Assembly: GCA_947378695.1 (NCBI GenBank)
Contig: CANCKZ010000056.1
Coordinates: 1 to 5,771, forward strand
Direction of reading: 5' to 3'
DNA length: 5,771 nt
Origin: Rickettsiales bacterium
GTDB taxonomy: Bacteria; Pseudomonadota; Alphaproteobacteria; Rickettsiales; Deianiraeaceae
Shown: positions 5,603-5,771 of the stretch, in pieces
Layout: each line of letters starts with the position of its first letter
Numbering within the stretch: position 1 is the first letter of the stretch
The notes under the pieces: model-generated
Told to the model about the DNA's origin: nothing
What the model saw: the letters and a program-made list of their open reading frames with translations, nothing else
The model's database searches: none
Made by a program: the position numbers and the translations under genes

Positions 5603-5771
5603 ATGTCCGTAATTGCACAAGCAGTAGATTTATTTGAACATAAAAATACAAAAAAAAGAAAAAGAGTTGGAAGAGGCAGGGGCTCTGGTCTTGGTAAAAC
5701 ATGTGGTAAGGGTCAGAAAGGTCAAAAAGCAAGGTCAGGTGTTGGCGGAGTTCGTGCATTTGAAGGTGGTC
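5603..5771 (+). CDS. rplO: 50S ribosomal protein L15 (5' part)
   Basis: Only the first 56 codons lie in the window. The basic, glycine-rich N terminus [20 protein letters not shown] followed by [18 protein letters not shown] is the conserved rRNA-binding start of L15, a late-assembling 50S protein that contacts 23S rRNA. The first 16 residues ([16 protein letters not shown]) replace the usual short L-x-x-L start and are not typical; the ATG at 5603 is the only good start before the conserved block. GRGRGSG has Arg where Ile is common. The gene is normally between rpmD and secY in the spc ribosomal-protein operon, but here upstream lies a divergent tRNA-Ala, so it seems to head its own unit. 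There is no Shine-Dalgarno sequence before the ATG. Confidence 0.95.
   Translation, partial: MSVIAQAVDLFEHKNTKKRKRVGRGRGSGLGKTCGKGQKGQKARSGVGGVRAFEGG

Noticed and set aside
1..5771. CRISPR array, insertion sequence, prophage or new defence locus
   Set aside because: No regularly spaced direct repeats, transposase, terminal repeats with target duplication or defence-type domains were seen; apart from one unknown exported protein all genes belong to well-known families.

Overview
The window looks like chromosomal DNA from an AT-rich alphaproteobacterium with a small, compact genome. A Rickettsiales-type or similar host-associated lineage is the best guess. The evidence is a lone VirB2-type pilin gene of the kind scattered through Rickettsiales genomes, a XerC C-terminal region with the alphaproteobacterial pattern (LGLP...TPHALRHSFATH), low G+C and very tight gene packing. 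This placement is inference; no rRNA or other phylogenetic marker is complete here. Trp is encoded by TGG and TGA serves as a stop, so the ordinary bacterial code applies.

Layout. Bases 88-2871 hold four plus-strand genes that run almost without gaps: virB2 (T4SS pilin), xerC (chromosome-dimer recombinase), lipB (octanoyltransferase) and rsmA/ksgA (16S rRNA dimethyltransferase). Bases 2868-5454 hold a minus-strand run that reads, from right to left, tRNA-Ala(UGC), ppa (inorganic pyrophosphatase), holA (DNA polymerase III delta) and a secreted, beta-rich protein of unknown function. The two runs meet tail to tail, with the stop codons of rsmA and the unknown gene physically overlapping. Right of the tRNA is a 148-base, very AT-rich divergent spacer, followed by the 5' end of rplO (ribosomal protein L15), cut by the window edge.

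How the parts fit. Most genes are housekeeping: replication (holA), chromosome segregation (xerC), ribosome maturation and structure (rsmA, rplO), lipoate attachment (lipB), phosphate/energy metabolism (ppa) and translation (tRNA-Ala). The two cell-surface or secretion-related genes, virB2 and the unknown exported protein, are the accessory elements. The tRNA and ppa lie 21 bases apart with no evident separate ppa promoter, so the minus-strand genes probably form one mixed tRNA-mRNA transcription unit driven by a promoter just upstream of the tRNA.

I see no transposon, CRISPR array, prophage or obviously new defence system. The most unusual points are a perfect 10-bp inverted repeat bridging the virB2 stop and the xerC start, a 15-bp palindrome before lipB, the tRNA-ppa-holA arrangement, rplO apparently starting its own transcription unit, the uncharacterised exported protein, and the absence of well-placed Shine-Dalgarno sequences in front of every gene.
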